A DNA stretch of 64,000 nt. It comes from M3007 sp031373665. Its GTDB lineage: Bacteria > Bacteroidota > Bacteroidia > Chitinophagales > Saprospiraceae. The position numbers and the translations under genes were made by a program. The stretch spans positions 1 through 64,000 of the forward strand of contig JANMMZ010000009.1 of assembly GCA_031373665.1 (NCBI GenBank), written 5' to 3'. This document shows, piece by piece, positions 1 through 7,722 of the stretch (position 1 is the first letter of the stretch; each line of letters starts with the position of its first letter). Under the pieces are notes generated by a model that was not told the origin of the DNA, did no database searches, and saw nothing but the letters and a program-made list of their open reading frames with translations.

Positions 1-1538
1 TTGCCGCAACCGACCTCGCCGAAGTGGTAGGTATGGCCATTGGTTTACAATTATTGTTTGGTTTGCCTTTGGTTTGGGGCGTGGCCATCAGTGTATTTGA
101 TACTTTTTTGTTGCTGTTTTTGATGCAATTAGGCATTCGGAAATTGGAGGCATTCATCATCGGATTAGTGGTGGTGATCGGGGCGGCATTTGCCATCCAA
201 ATGGTGTGGGCCAAGCCCGCCATTGGCGAAATAATGGGTGGTTTTATTCCTACGATGCCAAGCAATGAAGCACTATTTATCGCCATCGGCATCATAGGTG
301 CTACCGTAATGCCCCATAACTTGTATCTGCACTCAGCATTGGTACAATCCCGTAAAATAACCCGTACCCCCGAAGGCATCAAACGAGCCATCAAATACAA
401 TATTTTTGACACGGCCATTGCCCTCAATATGGCCTTGTTTGTGAACGCTGCTATCTTGATATTGGCTGCTGCTGTATTTCATAAAAATGGCTACACGGGT
501 GTTTCTGAAATACAAGATGCCCATCGGTTGCTAGAGCCGATGCTAGGTAAAGGATTGGCACCTATATTATTTGCTGTCGCGCTCATTGCAGCGGGACAAA
601 GCAGCACGGTCACCGGTACATTGGCGGGTCAGATCGTGATGGAAGGTTATTTGGATTTGAGGATTGCGCCGTGGTTGCGCCGTATTATCACGAGGCTTAT
701 TGCCGTCATACCGGCTATTTTGGTGATTACTTTTATGGGAGAATCGGCCACTGGCGATATGTTGATCTTGAGTCAGGTGATCTTGAGTATGCAGTTGGGG
801 TTTGCCATTATTCCACTCCTCCACTACGTCAGCGACAAACGTCGCATGGGCGAATTCAGGATTGGTTTTTGGGCGCAGTTGGGAGGATGGGTCAGTACTG
901 CCCTCATCGTTTCTTTGAATGTACGCTTGGTCATACAGCAAGTTAGTAGTTGGATCTCGGCTGCTGGCCCTAATGCTTGGATGATCCAGTTTTTAGTAGT
1001 TCCTGCCCTTGTTGGAGCGGCTGGAATGTTGTGTTATATTACTTTGAAACCATTATTGACAAAATACACAGATGCACCCACCCGATTGCCTCATGGTGAA
1101 TTCAAAGGGATTACAGCCATTCATACACCGGAGTATAACGAAATTGCGGTAGCATTAGATTTTTCTGCGGCCGATCAAAAAACATTGGAACACGCCTTGT
1201 TTATTGGCAAAAAAGAGGCAAAATACTTCCTTATACACGCAGTAGAGACGGCAGGTGCCCAAGTAATGGGCAGCGACATCCAAGATTATGAAACCCAGAT
1301 GGACTTAGAGAACCTCGAAAAGTATGCCACCTATTTAAGAGAACTTGGTTACGAATGCTATACTATAATCGGGTATGGCTCAGCAAAGCAAGCCATCCCA
1401 AAATTGGTGAACGAGCACGGTGTAGATCTATTGGTCATGGGGGCTCACGGACACCGTGCGCTCAAAGACTTGATATTTGGTACTACCGTTGGTGCGGTGC
1501 GCCATGCAGTGGGTATTCCGGTGTTGATCGTTCGGTAG
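1..1538 (+). CDS. Nramp-family Mn2+/Fe2+ transporter with C-terminal universal stress (Usp) domain, 5' partial
   Basis: Proton-coupled divalent metal importer of the inner membrane. The frame is open to the left edge (Ala-Thr-Asp-Leu-Ala-Glu-Val precedes the first possible start), so the N-terminal part of the protein, including the family's first helix with its DPGN metal motif, lies outside the window. What is seen: successive hydrophobic helices and the family's helix-6 motif MPHNLYLHSALVQSR (about base 310). After the last helix, about 130 residues form a Usp domain ending in GAHGHRALKDLIFGT, the G-x2-G-x9-G-T nucleotide-binding signature of ATP-binding Usp proteins. Nramp-Usp fusions occur in Bacteroidota; I infer that the Usp part senses ATP or redox state to tune transport. 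The stop is followed 9 bp later by the convergent stop of the EamA gene. Confidence 0.93.
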   Translation, partial: AATDLAEVVGMAIGLQLLFGLPLVWGVAISVFDTFLLLFLMQLGIRKLEAFIIGLVVVIGAAFAIQMVWAKPAIGEIMGGFIPTMPSNEALFIAIGIIGATVMPHNLYLHSALVQSRKITRTPEGIKRAIKYNIFDTAIALNMALFVNAAILILAAAVFHKNGYTGVSEIQDAHRLLEPMLGKGLAPILFAVALIAAGQSSTVTGTLAGQIVMEGYLDLRIAPWLRRIITRLIAVIPAILVITFMGESATGDMLILSQVILSMQLGFAIIPLLHYVSDKRRMGEFRIGFWAQLGGWVSTALIVSLNVRLVIQQVSSWISAAGPNAWMIQFLVVPALVGAAGMLCYITLKPLLTKYTDAPTRLPHGEFKGITAIHTPEYNEIAVALDFSAADQKTLEHALFIGKKEAKYFLIHAVETAGAQVMGSDIQDYETQMDLENLEKYATYLRELGYECYTIIGYGSAKQAIPKLVNEHGVDLLVMGAHGHRALKDLIFGTTVGAVRHAVGIPVLIVR

Positions 1539-1547
1539 TATTGGTTA

Positions 1548-2411
1548 TTATCCCTTACGAATCAGCATGACCGCCCATAAAATACCTGCAATACTGAATG
1601 CATAGATCAAATGAAATGGTTCACCGTCAAGTAGTCCCCAGAAAATGGCGATCACAGGCATGATAAAAGTGGCAGAACTGGCAAACAAGGGAGAACTAAT
1701 GCGAATGAGTTTGTACTGGAATAGTTGAGCCACTGCAGTACTCATCACGCCCAAAAATACAAGGCAGGCCAAGGGTTTTATATTATTTGAATTTATTGCA
1801 AAATGGCTTAAATTAGGCAAAAAACAAGTAAAAAAGGCTAATAGCCCTACAAATGACACGGTAGCACCCGACAGTACCAAGGCTGGAATATCGGATAAGT
1901 GCTGCTTAACAAGATTGATATTATACCCATAGCAAATGGTCGCTAATATAATAAGCCCAGCATACCAGTTGATACTGATAGCAGTATCCGACCGCTCTAC
2001 AGCCAGCATAATGGCACAAGCCAGCCCAAGTATCAGACCAATACCCTGATTCATCTTATACCCTTGTTTGAATACTAAAACAGCAAAAACAAAGGTAAAT
2101 ACAGGCGTTAATGCATTTAATATACCAGAGACTGAACTTTGAATATGTACTTGCGCCAAGCAAAACAAATAGGCTGGTATAAACATGGCCAACATGGCAG
2201 ACAGGAATGCATACTTATACTTTTCTCTAGGTATTTTCTTAAAGTGCATGATCCCAAAGGGCAAAAAAGCGGCACCTGCCGACATCATTCGGATGGTAGC
2301 GGCTTCAAAAAAGCCGAAACCCATCAACCCTTTTTTGATGAGTATGAAACTACTCCCCCAGATGAAAGAAAGCAGTAGTAGATAGACCCATCTTTTGTAT
2401 TTATCGCTCAT
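1548..2411 (-). CDS. EamA/DMT-family inner-membrane transporter
   Basis: A 287-residue drug/metabolite exporter-type permease. About ten hydrophobic helices in two EamA halves are visible. The first half starts after a short basic N-terminus (MSDKYKRW) and contains the typical WGSSFILIKKGL helix; the second half begins near residue 150. It is the last gene of a three-gene minus-strand operon (ABM - PPOX - EamA); its start overlaps the PPOX stop by 11 bp, which suggests translational coupling. The substrate cannot be read from the sequence. Its operon partners (flavin- or PLP-type oxidoreductase relatives) and the divergent MocR-type regulator make export of an amine, vitamin or amino acid a reasonable guess only. 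Confidence 0.88.
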   Translation of the reverse strand: MSDKYKRWVYLLLLSFIWGSSFILIKKGLMGFGFFEAATIRMMSAGAAFLPFGIMHFKKIPREKYKYAFLSAMLAMFIPAYLFCLAQVHIQSSVSGILNALTPVFTFVFAVLVFKQGYKMNQGIGLILGLACAIMLAVERSDTAISINWYAGLIILATICYGYNINLVKQHLSDIPALVLSGATVSFVGLLAFFTCFLPNLSHFAINSNNIKPLACLVFLGVMSTAVAQLFQYKLIRISSPLFASSATFIMPVIAIFWGLLDGEPFHLIYAFSIAGILWAVMLIRKG

Positions 2412-3048
2412 AATTTTTTATATAATCAGGAGGCATGATCCCTGTTACGCCTGTTTCGTCTGTTTCGGGCGGCTGTGATACCAGTTTTAATGGAATAATA
2501 CCAGACCAAACCTCCAAACCCATATCTTCAGCATCATCACCAACACCGTGCGCCCTGAATTTGAAGGATGCTTCTTCTATTTCGACGGCGATGAACATCG
2601 TCTTTTTCATATCGCTTTCGCTCGGCTGCCGTGCATCGGCCCACCGACCCGGTATCACGTGATCCGTAAATTTTTCAGCCGCCAGCCACCGTTCCGATGC
2701 ATCTTCTACCAATCGAGTTTTGCCAAAAGCGATCACCGAGCGATAGTTCATAGAATGGTTAAATACTGAACGCGCCAATACCAAGGCATCCACCATAGTT
2801 ACGGAAACACAAACAGGGATTCCCTTCGCCATTTGCATGAAAAAATGGCTACCTACCGACCCATGCAAGTATAGAGTATTGTCCACTCGGCAATATCCGG
2901 TTGGGATCATGAATGGCTGTTCGCCCATATTGAAACCAACATGGCAAACCAAACCTTCATCTAAGACGGCATTGCGGGCAGCTATATCGTCGTCGTAACG
3001 CTTGGGGTAGTAACGACTACCCTCTGTGCGGCTTTGTTTTACTTTCAT
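2401..3048 (-). CDS. Pyridoxamine 5'-phosphate oxidase-family flavin-binding protein (NimA/DUF-type)
   Basis: A 215-residue protein of the split-barrel FMN-binding superfamily. The N-terminal segment (residues about 10-130) has the features of the nitroimidazole-resistance/PPOX-like branch: an R-x-Y-P-K-R-Y-D opening, the strand GLVCHVGFNMGEQPFMIPTG, a YLHGSVGSHF segment, and NHSMNYRSVIAFGKTRLV. Such proteins bind FMN or related cofactors. True PdxH activity is unlikely because the family and length differ. It lies 11 bp downstream of the ABM gene and overlaps the EamA gene. The neighbouring MocR regulator binds PLP in its family, so a role in B6 or flavin-dependent amine metabolism is inferred, not shown. 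Confidence 0.85.
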   Translation of the reverse strand: MKVKQSRTEGSRYYPKRYDDDIAARNAVLDEGLVCHVGFNMGEQPFMIPTGYCRVDNTLYLHGSVGSHFFMQMAKGIPVCVSVTMVDALVLARSVFNHSMNYRSVIAFGKTRLVEDASERWLAAEKFTDHVIPGRWADARQPSESDMKKTMFIAVEIEEASFKFRAHGVGDDAEDMGLEVWSGIIPLKLVSQPPETDETGVTGIMPPDYIKNYER

Positions 3049-3059
3049 ATTCGTATTAT

Positions 3060-3410
3060 TTACCTGTTTTTACTTTTTTCAAAACCATAATCTCGTTCCA
3101 CTTTGGCGATGCGCAGCCGGTACTCACTGTACCAAACTTCGCGACCCAAATCGCGGGCAATAACGTGTTCTGCTTGGTATTTCCAATGCTTAATACTCTC
3201 CAAATCTTTCCAATAAGAAACCGTGATGCCTATTTCATTGCGCGTACTTTCTACACCGAGATACCCCGGCATGGTTGCTGCCAATGCATCCATTTTATCC
3301 GCCATTTCAGCGTAGCCTTGGTCGCCTTCAGTGCGTAAGGTACTGAATATAACGGCGTAATAAGGAGGCTCGGGCGTATTGGCAAGCCCATTGCTCGGTA
3401 CTTTTTTCAT
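3060..3410 (-). CDS. Antibiotic biosynthesis monooxygenase (ABM) domain protein
   Basis: A 116-residue single ferredoxin-like ABM domain. It has the family's YYAVIFSTLR first strand, the helix with ADKMDALAATMPGYLGVEST, and the strand GITVSYWKDLESIKHWK, in which the Tyr-Trp-Lys-Asp stretch is very typical of the heme-degrading/quinol-oxidising ABM group. First gene of the ABM-PPOX-EamA operon. A -7 box lies 23 bp upstream, back to back with that of the divergent MocR gene. The substrate is unknown. Confidence 0.87.
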   Translation of the reverse strand: MKKVPSNGLANTPEPPYYAVIFSTLRTEGDQGYAEMADKMDALAATMPGYLGVESTRNEIGITVSYWKDLESIKHWKYQAEHVIARDLGREVWYSEYRLRIAKVERDYGFEKSKNR

Positions 3411-3432
3411 ACTATTTATTCCTTTTAGATTG

Positions 3433-3440
3433 CAAAAGTA
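3433..3440 (-). promoter_or_regulatory. -7 promoter box (TACTTTTG) of the ABM-PPOX-EamA operon
   Basis: On the minus strand the sequence reads TACTTTTGC, matching the Bacteroidota TAnnTTTG -7 element, 23 bp before the ATG at 3410. No convincing -33 TTTG partner is seen. It is separated by one base from the opposite-facing box at 3442-3449. Confidence 0.5.
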
Positions 3441-3441
3441 C

Positions 3442-3449
3442 TACCTTTG
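3442..3449 (+). promoter_or_regulatory. -7 promoter box (TACCTTTG) of the MocR regulator gene
   Basis: The plus strand reads TACCTTTGC, matching TAnnTTTG, 95 bp before the ATG at 3544. Together with the box at 3433-3440 it makes a near-palindrome GCAAAAGTACTACCTTTGC, so the two promoters must compete for RNA polymerase. Confidence 0.5.
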
Positions 3450-3543
3450 CGGTCTATTCAAGTCATCCACTTTTAAAATAATAGGTAGTCCAGTTGATTG
3501 GCGATTATGACCCATTCATAAACCTGTTTTCTATTTTTATCAT

Positions 3544-5007
3544 ATGCATCCATTATCAACTTTCATCAGCATAGACAAATCGGCGAAAACGCCTATTTTC
3601 GTACAAATAGCCAATGCCCTAACTGATCAAATCCGAAAGGGTACGATGGTATCTGGTGCGCATTTACCCGGCACGCGAGTGTTGGCGGTGACCCTGGGTG
3701 TACACCGAAAAACGGTGATTGCAGCTTACGACGAATTGATGGCCCAAGGCTGGATAGAGACCCAAACAACCAAAGGCACTTTTGTCAGCAGAAAACTGCC
3801 AGAAGTAAAAGTGGATAAACTTAACCACACTGGCATTCAAATCACTAATAAACCTCTTGAAAAGGCTGGGTTCGCTTTCAAAAAGAACCAATTGCTGGAT
3901 GTTCCAGCTTTGCGTGGTACGCATGGATTGGCCTTCAATGATGGTTTTCCTGATGTCAGGCTTGCTCCTTGGGACGAGATAAGCCGGGCTTACCGAAGCG
4001 TGGTGAAGCAAGGTTATCGAAAAGACCTTCTTTTTTATTCTGATATATCTGGGGAATACTCGCTGCGGGCGGCTTTGACGGACTACCTGCGGGAAAGTCG
4101 AGGCTTGAGGATCGGTATCGAAAATGTACTCATCACGCGTGGCAGTACGATGGCTATTTATTTGGCAGCACAGAGTATTGTACAATCTGGAGATGTGGTT
4201 TTAGTGGGTGACCTTTCTTACGGTTCTGGGAATTTGATATTCCAAAACGCGGGTGCTACTCTGGTGAAAGTCCCAGTGGATGAGCAAGGGATTGACGTGG
4301 ATGCCATGGCTCGGATCTGTGAGAAAACATCGGTACGATTGGTGTATGTTACCCCTCACCACCATTATCCAACCACTGTGACCATGCCCGCCGAACGCCG
4401 TTTGCGCCTGCTCCAATTGGCTGAAAAATACCATTTTTGTGTTTTAGAAGACGATTACGACTATGACTTTCACTACGATTGCAATCCAATCATGCCACTG
4501 GCCGGTGCAGATACTGGCGGACACGTAATCTATGTCGGCTCCTTGTGTAAAGTGTTGACCCCTGCTTTACGGGTAGGGTATGCGGTAGCACCCACAGAAG
4601 TAATAGCAGGTATGAGCCAATTGCGCAGGCTCATAGATCGTCAAGGTGATAATTTATTGGAAGCCGCTTTGGCCATGCTTTTTCGTGATGGAGCAATGAT
4701 GCGACACTTAAAAAAAGCCCAAAAAAACTACCACCACCGCCGCGATGTTTTTTGTGAACTAATGAGCAGTGAATTGGGTACCTTTTTTGAATTTACGAAA
4801 CCTACTGGCGGTATGGCGGTCTGGGCTAGGTTAGATCCTGCTATCTCATTGCCAGATTTATCAAAGAAAACGTCGCAAAAGGGGCTACTCATCCCCGATG
4901 GCATTTCCTACGGAAAGCATTTGAATGCTACCCGTTTGGGGTTTGCATCGGTCAATGAAAGTGAGATTGAGCGTGGGATTCAGATTTTGAGGGGTTGTTT
5001 GGGTTAG
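3544..5007 (+). CDS. MocR/PdxR-type transcriptional regulator (GntR HTH + class I aminotransferase fold)
   Basis: A 487-residue regulator. Residues about 10-80 are a GntR winged helix (PIFVQIANALTDQIRKG, then LPGTRVLAVTLGVHRKTVIAAYDEL). Residues about 110-487 are an aminotransferase-like PLP domain with the VLEDDYDYDFHYD segment and the PLP-lysine region GSLCKVLTPALRVGY. The PLP-binding Asp and Lys appear conserved, as in MocR proteins that sense PLP or amino acids (PdxR, GabR). It is transcribed away from the ABM-PPOX-EamA operon from a shared 133-bp gap and is the obvious candidate regulator of that operon. No pdxST genes are nearby, so the PdxR identity is not established. Confidence 0.9.
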   Translation: MHPLSTFISIDKSAKTPIFVQIANALTDQIRKGTMVSGAHLPGTRVLAVTLGVHRKTVIAAYDELMAQGWIETQTTKGTFVSRKLPEVKVDKLNHTGIQITNKPLEKAGFAFKKNQLLDVPALRGTHGLAFNDGFPDVRLAPWDEISRAYRSVVKQGYRKDLLFYSDISGEYSLRAALTDYLRESRGLRIGIENVLITRGSTMAIYLAAQSIVQSGDVVLVGDLSYGSGNLIFQNAGATLVKVPVDEQGIDVDAMARICEKTSVRLVYVTPHHHYPTTVTMPAERRLRLLQLAEKYHFCVLEDDYDYDFHYDCNPIMPLAGADTGGHVIYVGSLCKVLTPALRVGYAVAPTEVIAGMSQLRRLIDRQGDNLLEAALAMLFRDGAMMRHLKKAQKNYHHRRDVFCELMSSELGTFFEFTKPTGGMAVWARLDPAISLPDLSKKTSQKGLLIPDGISYGKHLNATRLGFASVNESEIERGIQILRGCLG

Positions 5008-5099
5008 GAATGATACTAACTTGCGACGCGAGGAGGTCTATACAATACTAAAAAATTATAATCCTTATGAAAGAAGTAATGACTTCCTAATAATGTCCT

Positions 5100-5107
5100 T
5101 ATCTTTG
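5100..5107 (+). promoter_or_regulatory. -7 promoter box (TATCTTTG) of the decayed toxin-antitoxin operon
   Basis: TATCTTTGCG matches TAnnTTTG, 77 bp before the antitoxin ATG. A -33 element is not evident. Confidence 0.4.
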
Positions 5108-5183
5108 CGTTAGGAACGGTTAAAAAGTAACTAGTTCTATTCTCGAAAATTAAATTTGCGTATTATTCAAAAAATAGGGTTTT

Positions 5184-5425
5184 ATGAATATCCTCGTTGA
5201 TAAATTTAGCAATGCGCAGTTAGAAATCATCCAACTTTTCGCTGGCGATTTACCTGAACCTGAGTTAGCCGTGTTGAGGAGGATTCTATTGCGTTTCAAA
5301 GCAGAACGGCTTATGGACAATGCCGATCAAATCTGGGAAGAAAAAAATGGTTAAATGAAGACATCAAAAGCCTACTTCAGGTTAAGATGCGTACCTCCTA
5401 TAAACGTAAGGATAAAGGATTATGA
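5184..5425 (+). pseudogene. Antitoxin remnant of a PIN-type toxin-antitoxin pair (frameshifted)
   Basis: From the ATG at 5184 the frame runs 56 codons (MNILVDKFSNAQLEIIQLFAGD at the start) to a premature TAA at 5352-5354, directly after an A7 run at 5341-5347. Adding one A to that run would continue the frame as KWLNEDIKSLLQ...YKRKDKGL and end it with a TGA at 5423-5425. That TGA overlaps the toxin ATG by ATGA, the coupling expected of a TA operon, and gives an 80-residue antitoxin. The restored frame's exact fit to the toxin start argues that this is a lost base (or a homopolymer sequencing error), not chance. The small helical antitoxin resembles those paired with PIN toxins in Bacteroidota; no specific family name is claimed. 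Confidence 0.65.
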
Positions 5426-5660
5426 GGGTTGTGCTTGACACTAACATTCTCTTGGTCTCTATTTCTCGAAAATCGGAAACCAACTGGATTTTTCAACTCT
5501 TACTAGATGCTGATGACAATAAATTTGTATATTGTGCTATTGCATCTGGCGCGGATTTCATTAAAGTGAAGATCGCGCCTTCAGGATTCTAAAAAAAATC
5601 CCTTTCCCAAAAGTATCCTGTCTGACTATTGCAGAATTTGCTAAATTATGGAATATTTGA
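5422..5660 (+). pseudogene. PIN-domain ribonuclease toxin remnant (internal deletion plus frameshift)
   Basis: Begins MRVVLDTNILLVSISRKSETNW, the classical N-terminus of the 'putative toxin component, PIN family' with the first catalytic Asp. After about 30 residues it jumps straight to DDNKFVYCAIASGADFI, which in intact family members lies some 80 residues further on and carries the third acidic patch. The central part with the second catalytic acid is therefore deleted in frame. A one-base shift near 5575 then ends the frame at a TAA (5590-5592). In the neighbouring frame the family C-terminus continues as SEDRAFRILKKIPFPKV...FAKLWNI to a TGA at 5658-5660. The gene cannot make an active nuclease. 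Confidence 0.75.
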
Positions 5661-5743
5661 GTCCAAGAAAATAATCGTTCAAAGGATTTAACTAGTAGTC
5701 AGGTTTAAAAAAGATACCTGCAACATACCATAAATATTAAAAA

Positions 5744-6322
5744 ATGACGCACCTTATTCTGAATAGCATCAAAAATTTGGTGCACCTGAACTCAGTAGAA
5801 GAATCTGCTTTTCTGGATATTTTACAGGTTAAACAATTGAAAAAGAAGGAATTTTTGTTGCGGGAAGGACAGATATGTAATAAAATTACGTTTTTAAACA
5901 GTGGTTGTTTAAGACTTTTTTACAATATAGAGGGTAACGAAAATACCATTCAATTTTTTATGGCCAATAGCTGGTACACCGATTATACAAGTTTTTTGAC
6001 TGGCCAACCAACTGTTGAAAATGTACAAGTATTGGAAGCCTGTGAGGTCGTACAGTTTAAAAAAGAAGATATCTATAACCTATATAATCTCTATCCGGTG
6101 TTTGATAGGGTTGGCAGAGTGATGGCAGAAAATGCTTTTTTGTCGCTTTCGACTCTGAATAAAATGCTTACGAATGAAGACCCAGAGGAGCGTTATTTGA
6201 ACCTGCTCCAAAAACGCCCCGAATTAGTAGAAAAAATCCCCCAACACTATATCGCCTCTTATTTGGGTGTCAAACCTGAATCGCTCAGTCGTATTCGCAA
6301 GAGAATTTTTCGCGGTAAATGA
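5744..6322 (+). CDS. Crp/Fnr-family transcriptional regulator
   Basis: A 192-residue protein. Residues about 10-120 form a cNMP-binding-type double-stranded beta-helix (FLLREGQICNKITFLNSGCLRLFY, then NTIQFFMANSW). Residues about 145-190 form a short HTH ending in IASYLGVKPESLSRIRKR, typical of the Bacteroidota Crp/Fnr subgroup. No Fe-S cysteine cluster is present, so it is not a classical Fnr. It is followed, 77 bp on, by two genes for small exported proteins that it may control. A ligand cannot be inferred; many members of this subgroup have lost cAMP-contacting residues. Confidence 0.88.
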   Translation: MTHLILNSIKNLVHLNSVEESAFLDILQVKQLKKKEFLLREGQICNKITFLNSGCLRLFYNIEGNENTIQFFMANSWYTDYTSFLTGQPTVENVQVLEACEVVQFKKEDIYNLYNLYPVFDRVGRVMAENAFLSLSTLNKMLTNEDPEERYLNLLQKRPELVEKIPQHYIASYLGVKPESLSRIRKRIFRGK

Positions 6323-6399
6323 TTTGATAACCCAAGTCAACGTTTTTTGAGGTTCGTGCGCCTCACCTTTGCAGTATTATTTAATAAAATATTGTAAAA

Positions 6400-6963
6400 A
6401 TGAAAAAAACATTTCAAATCGTAGTTTCTACGATTTTGCTTTTAAGTAATCAGGTATTTGCTCAAAACACTACTACTTTAGCAAAAAAATGGGGTATCGA
6501 AGCCGAATTAGTACAACCATTTTTGCCCACTATCCAAATTATCAGGATTCAAGTCACCCGTACCTTAACTTCGCCAAATGCTAGCAGGAAAGGCGATTTG
6601 ATATTGGGTGCCTATATCCGACCCAATGTTAAGCACGATGTCGTCGAAAAAATTAATGAGTATATGGCAGTCGTCGGTTATCGTCAGTACTTCTGGAAAG
6701 GTTTGCACTTGGAGGCAAAATCGAATATGGGTTATGCTTGGGGTACAAAAAATTTGGTTGATGGCAAAGATTACAATACCCCTACTTGGTTTTGGGAAGC
6801 CAATGCTGGTTATAAATTTGAATTTTTAAAAAAAACCGAGACCAATTTTTATCTCATCCCCCAGTTTGGCGGCATTGGCAACCTCATTGGCGATATAGGC
6901 CCACGAGATGGCAAACCAGATATTTTTATTCAAGGCAATCTCTTATTAGGGGTTAATTTTTAA
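6400..6963 (+). CDS. Predicted outer-membrane beta-barrel-like exported protein, unknown function
   Basis: 187 residues. A clear signal peptide (MKKTFQIVVSTILLLSNQVFA, cleavage before QN). The mature part alternates hydrophobic and polar residues with many aromatics (GYRQYFWKGLHLEAK, WFWEANAGYKFEF) and ends in ...LLGVNF, a terminal Phe as in barrel proteins. I do not recognise a named family. A CACCTTTG stretch about 36 bp upstream resembles a -7 box with one mismatch. The next gene is of similar build; the pair sits directly after the Crp-type regulator. Confidence 0.7.
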   Translation: MKKTFQIVVSTILLLSNQVFAQNTTTLAKKWGIEAELVQPFLPTIQIIRIQVTRTLTSPNASRKGDLILGAYIRPNVKHDVVEKINEYMAVVGYRQYFWKGLHLEAKSNMGYAWGTKNLVDGKDYNTPTWFWEANAGYKFEFLKKTETNFYLIPQFGGIGNLIGDIGPRDGKPDIFIQGNLLLGVNF

Positions 6964-7024
6964 AGTAAGGCGCATTGTCGCCCGTTTTCATTCCATTTTT
7001 TTATTCAATTAAGCATTTTTCACA

Positions 7025-7681
7025 ATGAAAAAAACAATGCTCATTTTGTTACTCGTTGGAGTAGCAACAGTCCAATCTTTTGCCCAAAATACAGGCAAAA
7101 AGGAACTTTTATACAGCAATCGATTCAGTATTTTGGCTGGTCTTATTCAGCCTACTGCCCTCAATGGTGGTAATATTGAGATCAATTATTACACGAAGCG
7201 ATTGAGTTTCGATTACTCGCACGGCTTTTCGCTCGAACCACCTGTGGTAGGTGATTACAAAATTCAAAACCTAGCCTTGCATTTGCCTTACTCAACAGGT
7301 TTTGGTATTGGCTACCGTTTCAACTCGTTTTTTGACCTGCGTTTTGAACCCAAATTGCATAGTTGGGAGGTGTATCATAAAGATGAGGATCAAGTAGCAG
7401 CCAATAAAATCAAGGCTTTCAAGACGTTTACCTTGGGTGTTGGAGCCTATTATCGTTATTTTCCGTTCAAAAACAATGCAAACAGGTTGCTTCAAGGTAT
7501 AACGACCAGTATCAGTTTGCGCTACTGGCAAAATGTTGGTTCTACGCTAAGTGGCGATAAATTTATGTATCTGAACAAAACGACCAATAAAATGGAGGCA
7601 CTCAAAGCCCCAAATATTGGCATCGCCAATTCACCTATCATTTTTAACATTGCCATTGGCTATACATTTGGAGGTAAATAA
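7025..7681 (+). CDS. Predicted outer-membrane beta-barrel-like exported protein, unknown function
   Basis: 218 residues. Signal peptide MKKTMLILLLVGVATVQSFA with cleavage before QN, then repeated amphipathic strands rich in Tyr/Phe (FGIGYRFNSFFDLRFEPKLHSW, LGVGAYYRYFPF) ending IAIGYTFGGK. This is the architecture of small Bacteroidota outer-membrane proteins. It follows the 6400-6963 gene at 61 bp and precedes xylB by 41 bp. Co-regulation with xylose metabolism is possible, but xylB has its own -7 box, so it is not required. Confidence 0.7.
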   Translation: MKKTMLILLLVGVATVQSFAQNTGKKELLYSNRFSILAGLIQPTALNGGNIEINYYTKRLSFDYSHGFSLEPPVVGDYKIQNLALHLPYSTGFGIGYRFNSFFDLRFEPKLHSWEVYHKDEDQVAANKIKAFKTFTLGVGAYYRYFPFKNNANRLLQGITTSISLRYWQNVGSTLSGDKFMYLNKTTNKMEALKAPNIGIANSPIIFNIAIGYTFGGK

Positions 7682-7706
7682 TGTGAAAAAAATAATCAAA
7701 CTGACG

Positions 7707-7714
7707 TATATTTG
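7707..7714 (+). promoter_or_regulatory. -7 promoter box (TATATTTG) of xylBA
   Basis: TATATTTGC matches TAnnTTTG and lies only 8 bp before the xylB ATG at 7723. Transcription would therefore start at or within a few bases of the start codon, giving a very short leader. Confidence 0.45.
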
Positions 7715-7722
7715 CTCCATAA

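Noticed and set aside
567..941. Antisense 124-codon frame in the Nramp gene and similar long antisense frames in thrC, pdxR-like, xylB, ftsK, pheT and radical SAM genes
   Set aside because: They overlap well-supported genes, lack known domains and are shadows of codon bias.
2650..2665. CACGTG within the PPOX gene as a further parS site; likewise CACGTGG at 16940 and 54894
   Set aside because: Flanks do not match TGTTNCACGTGNAACA; they lie in coding sequence.
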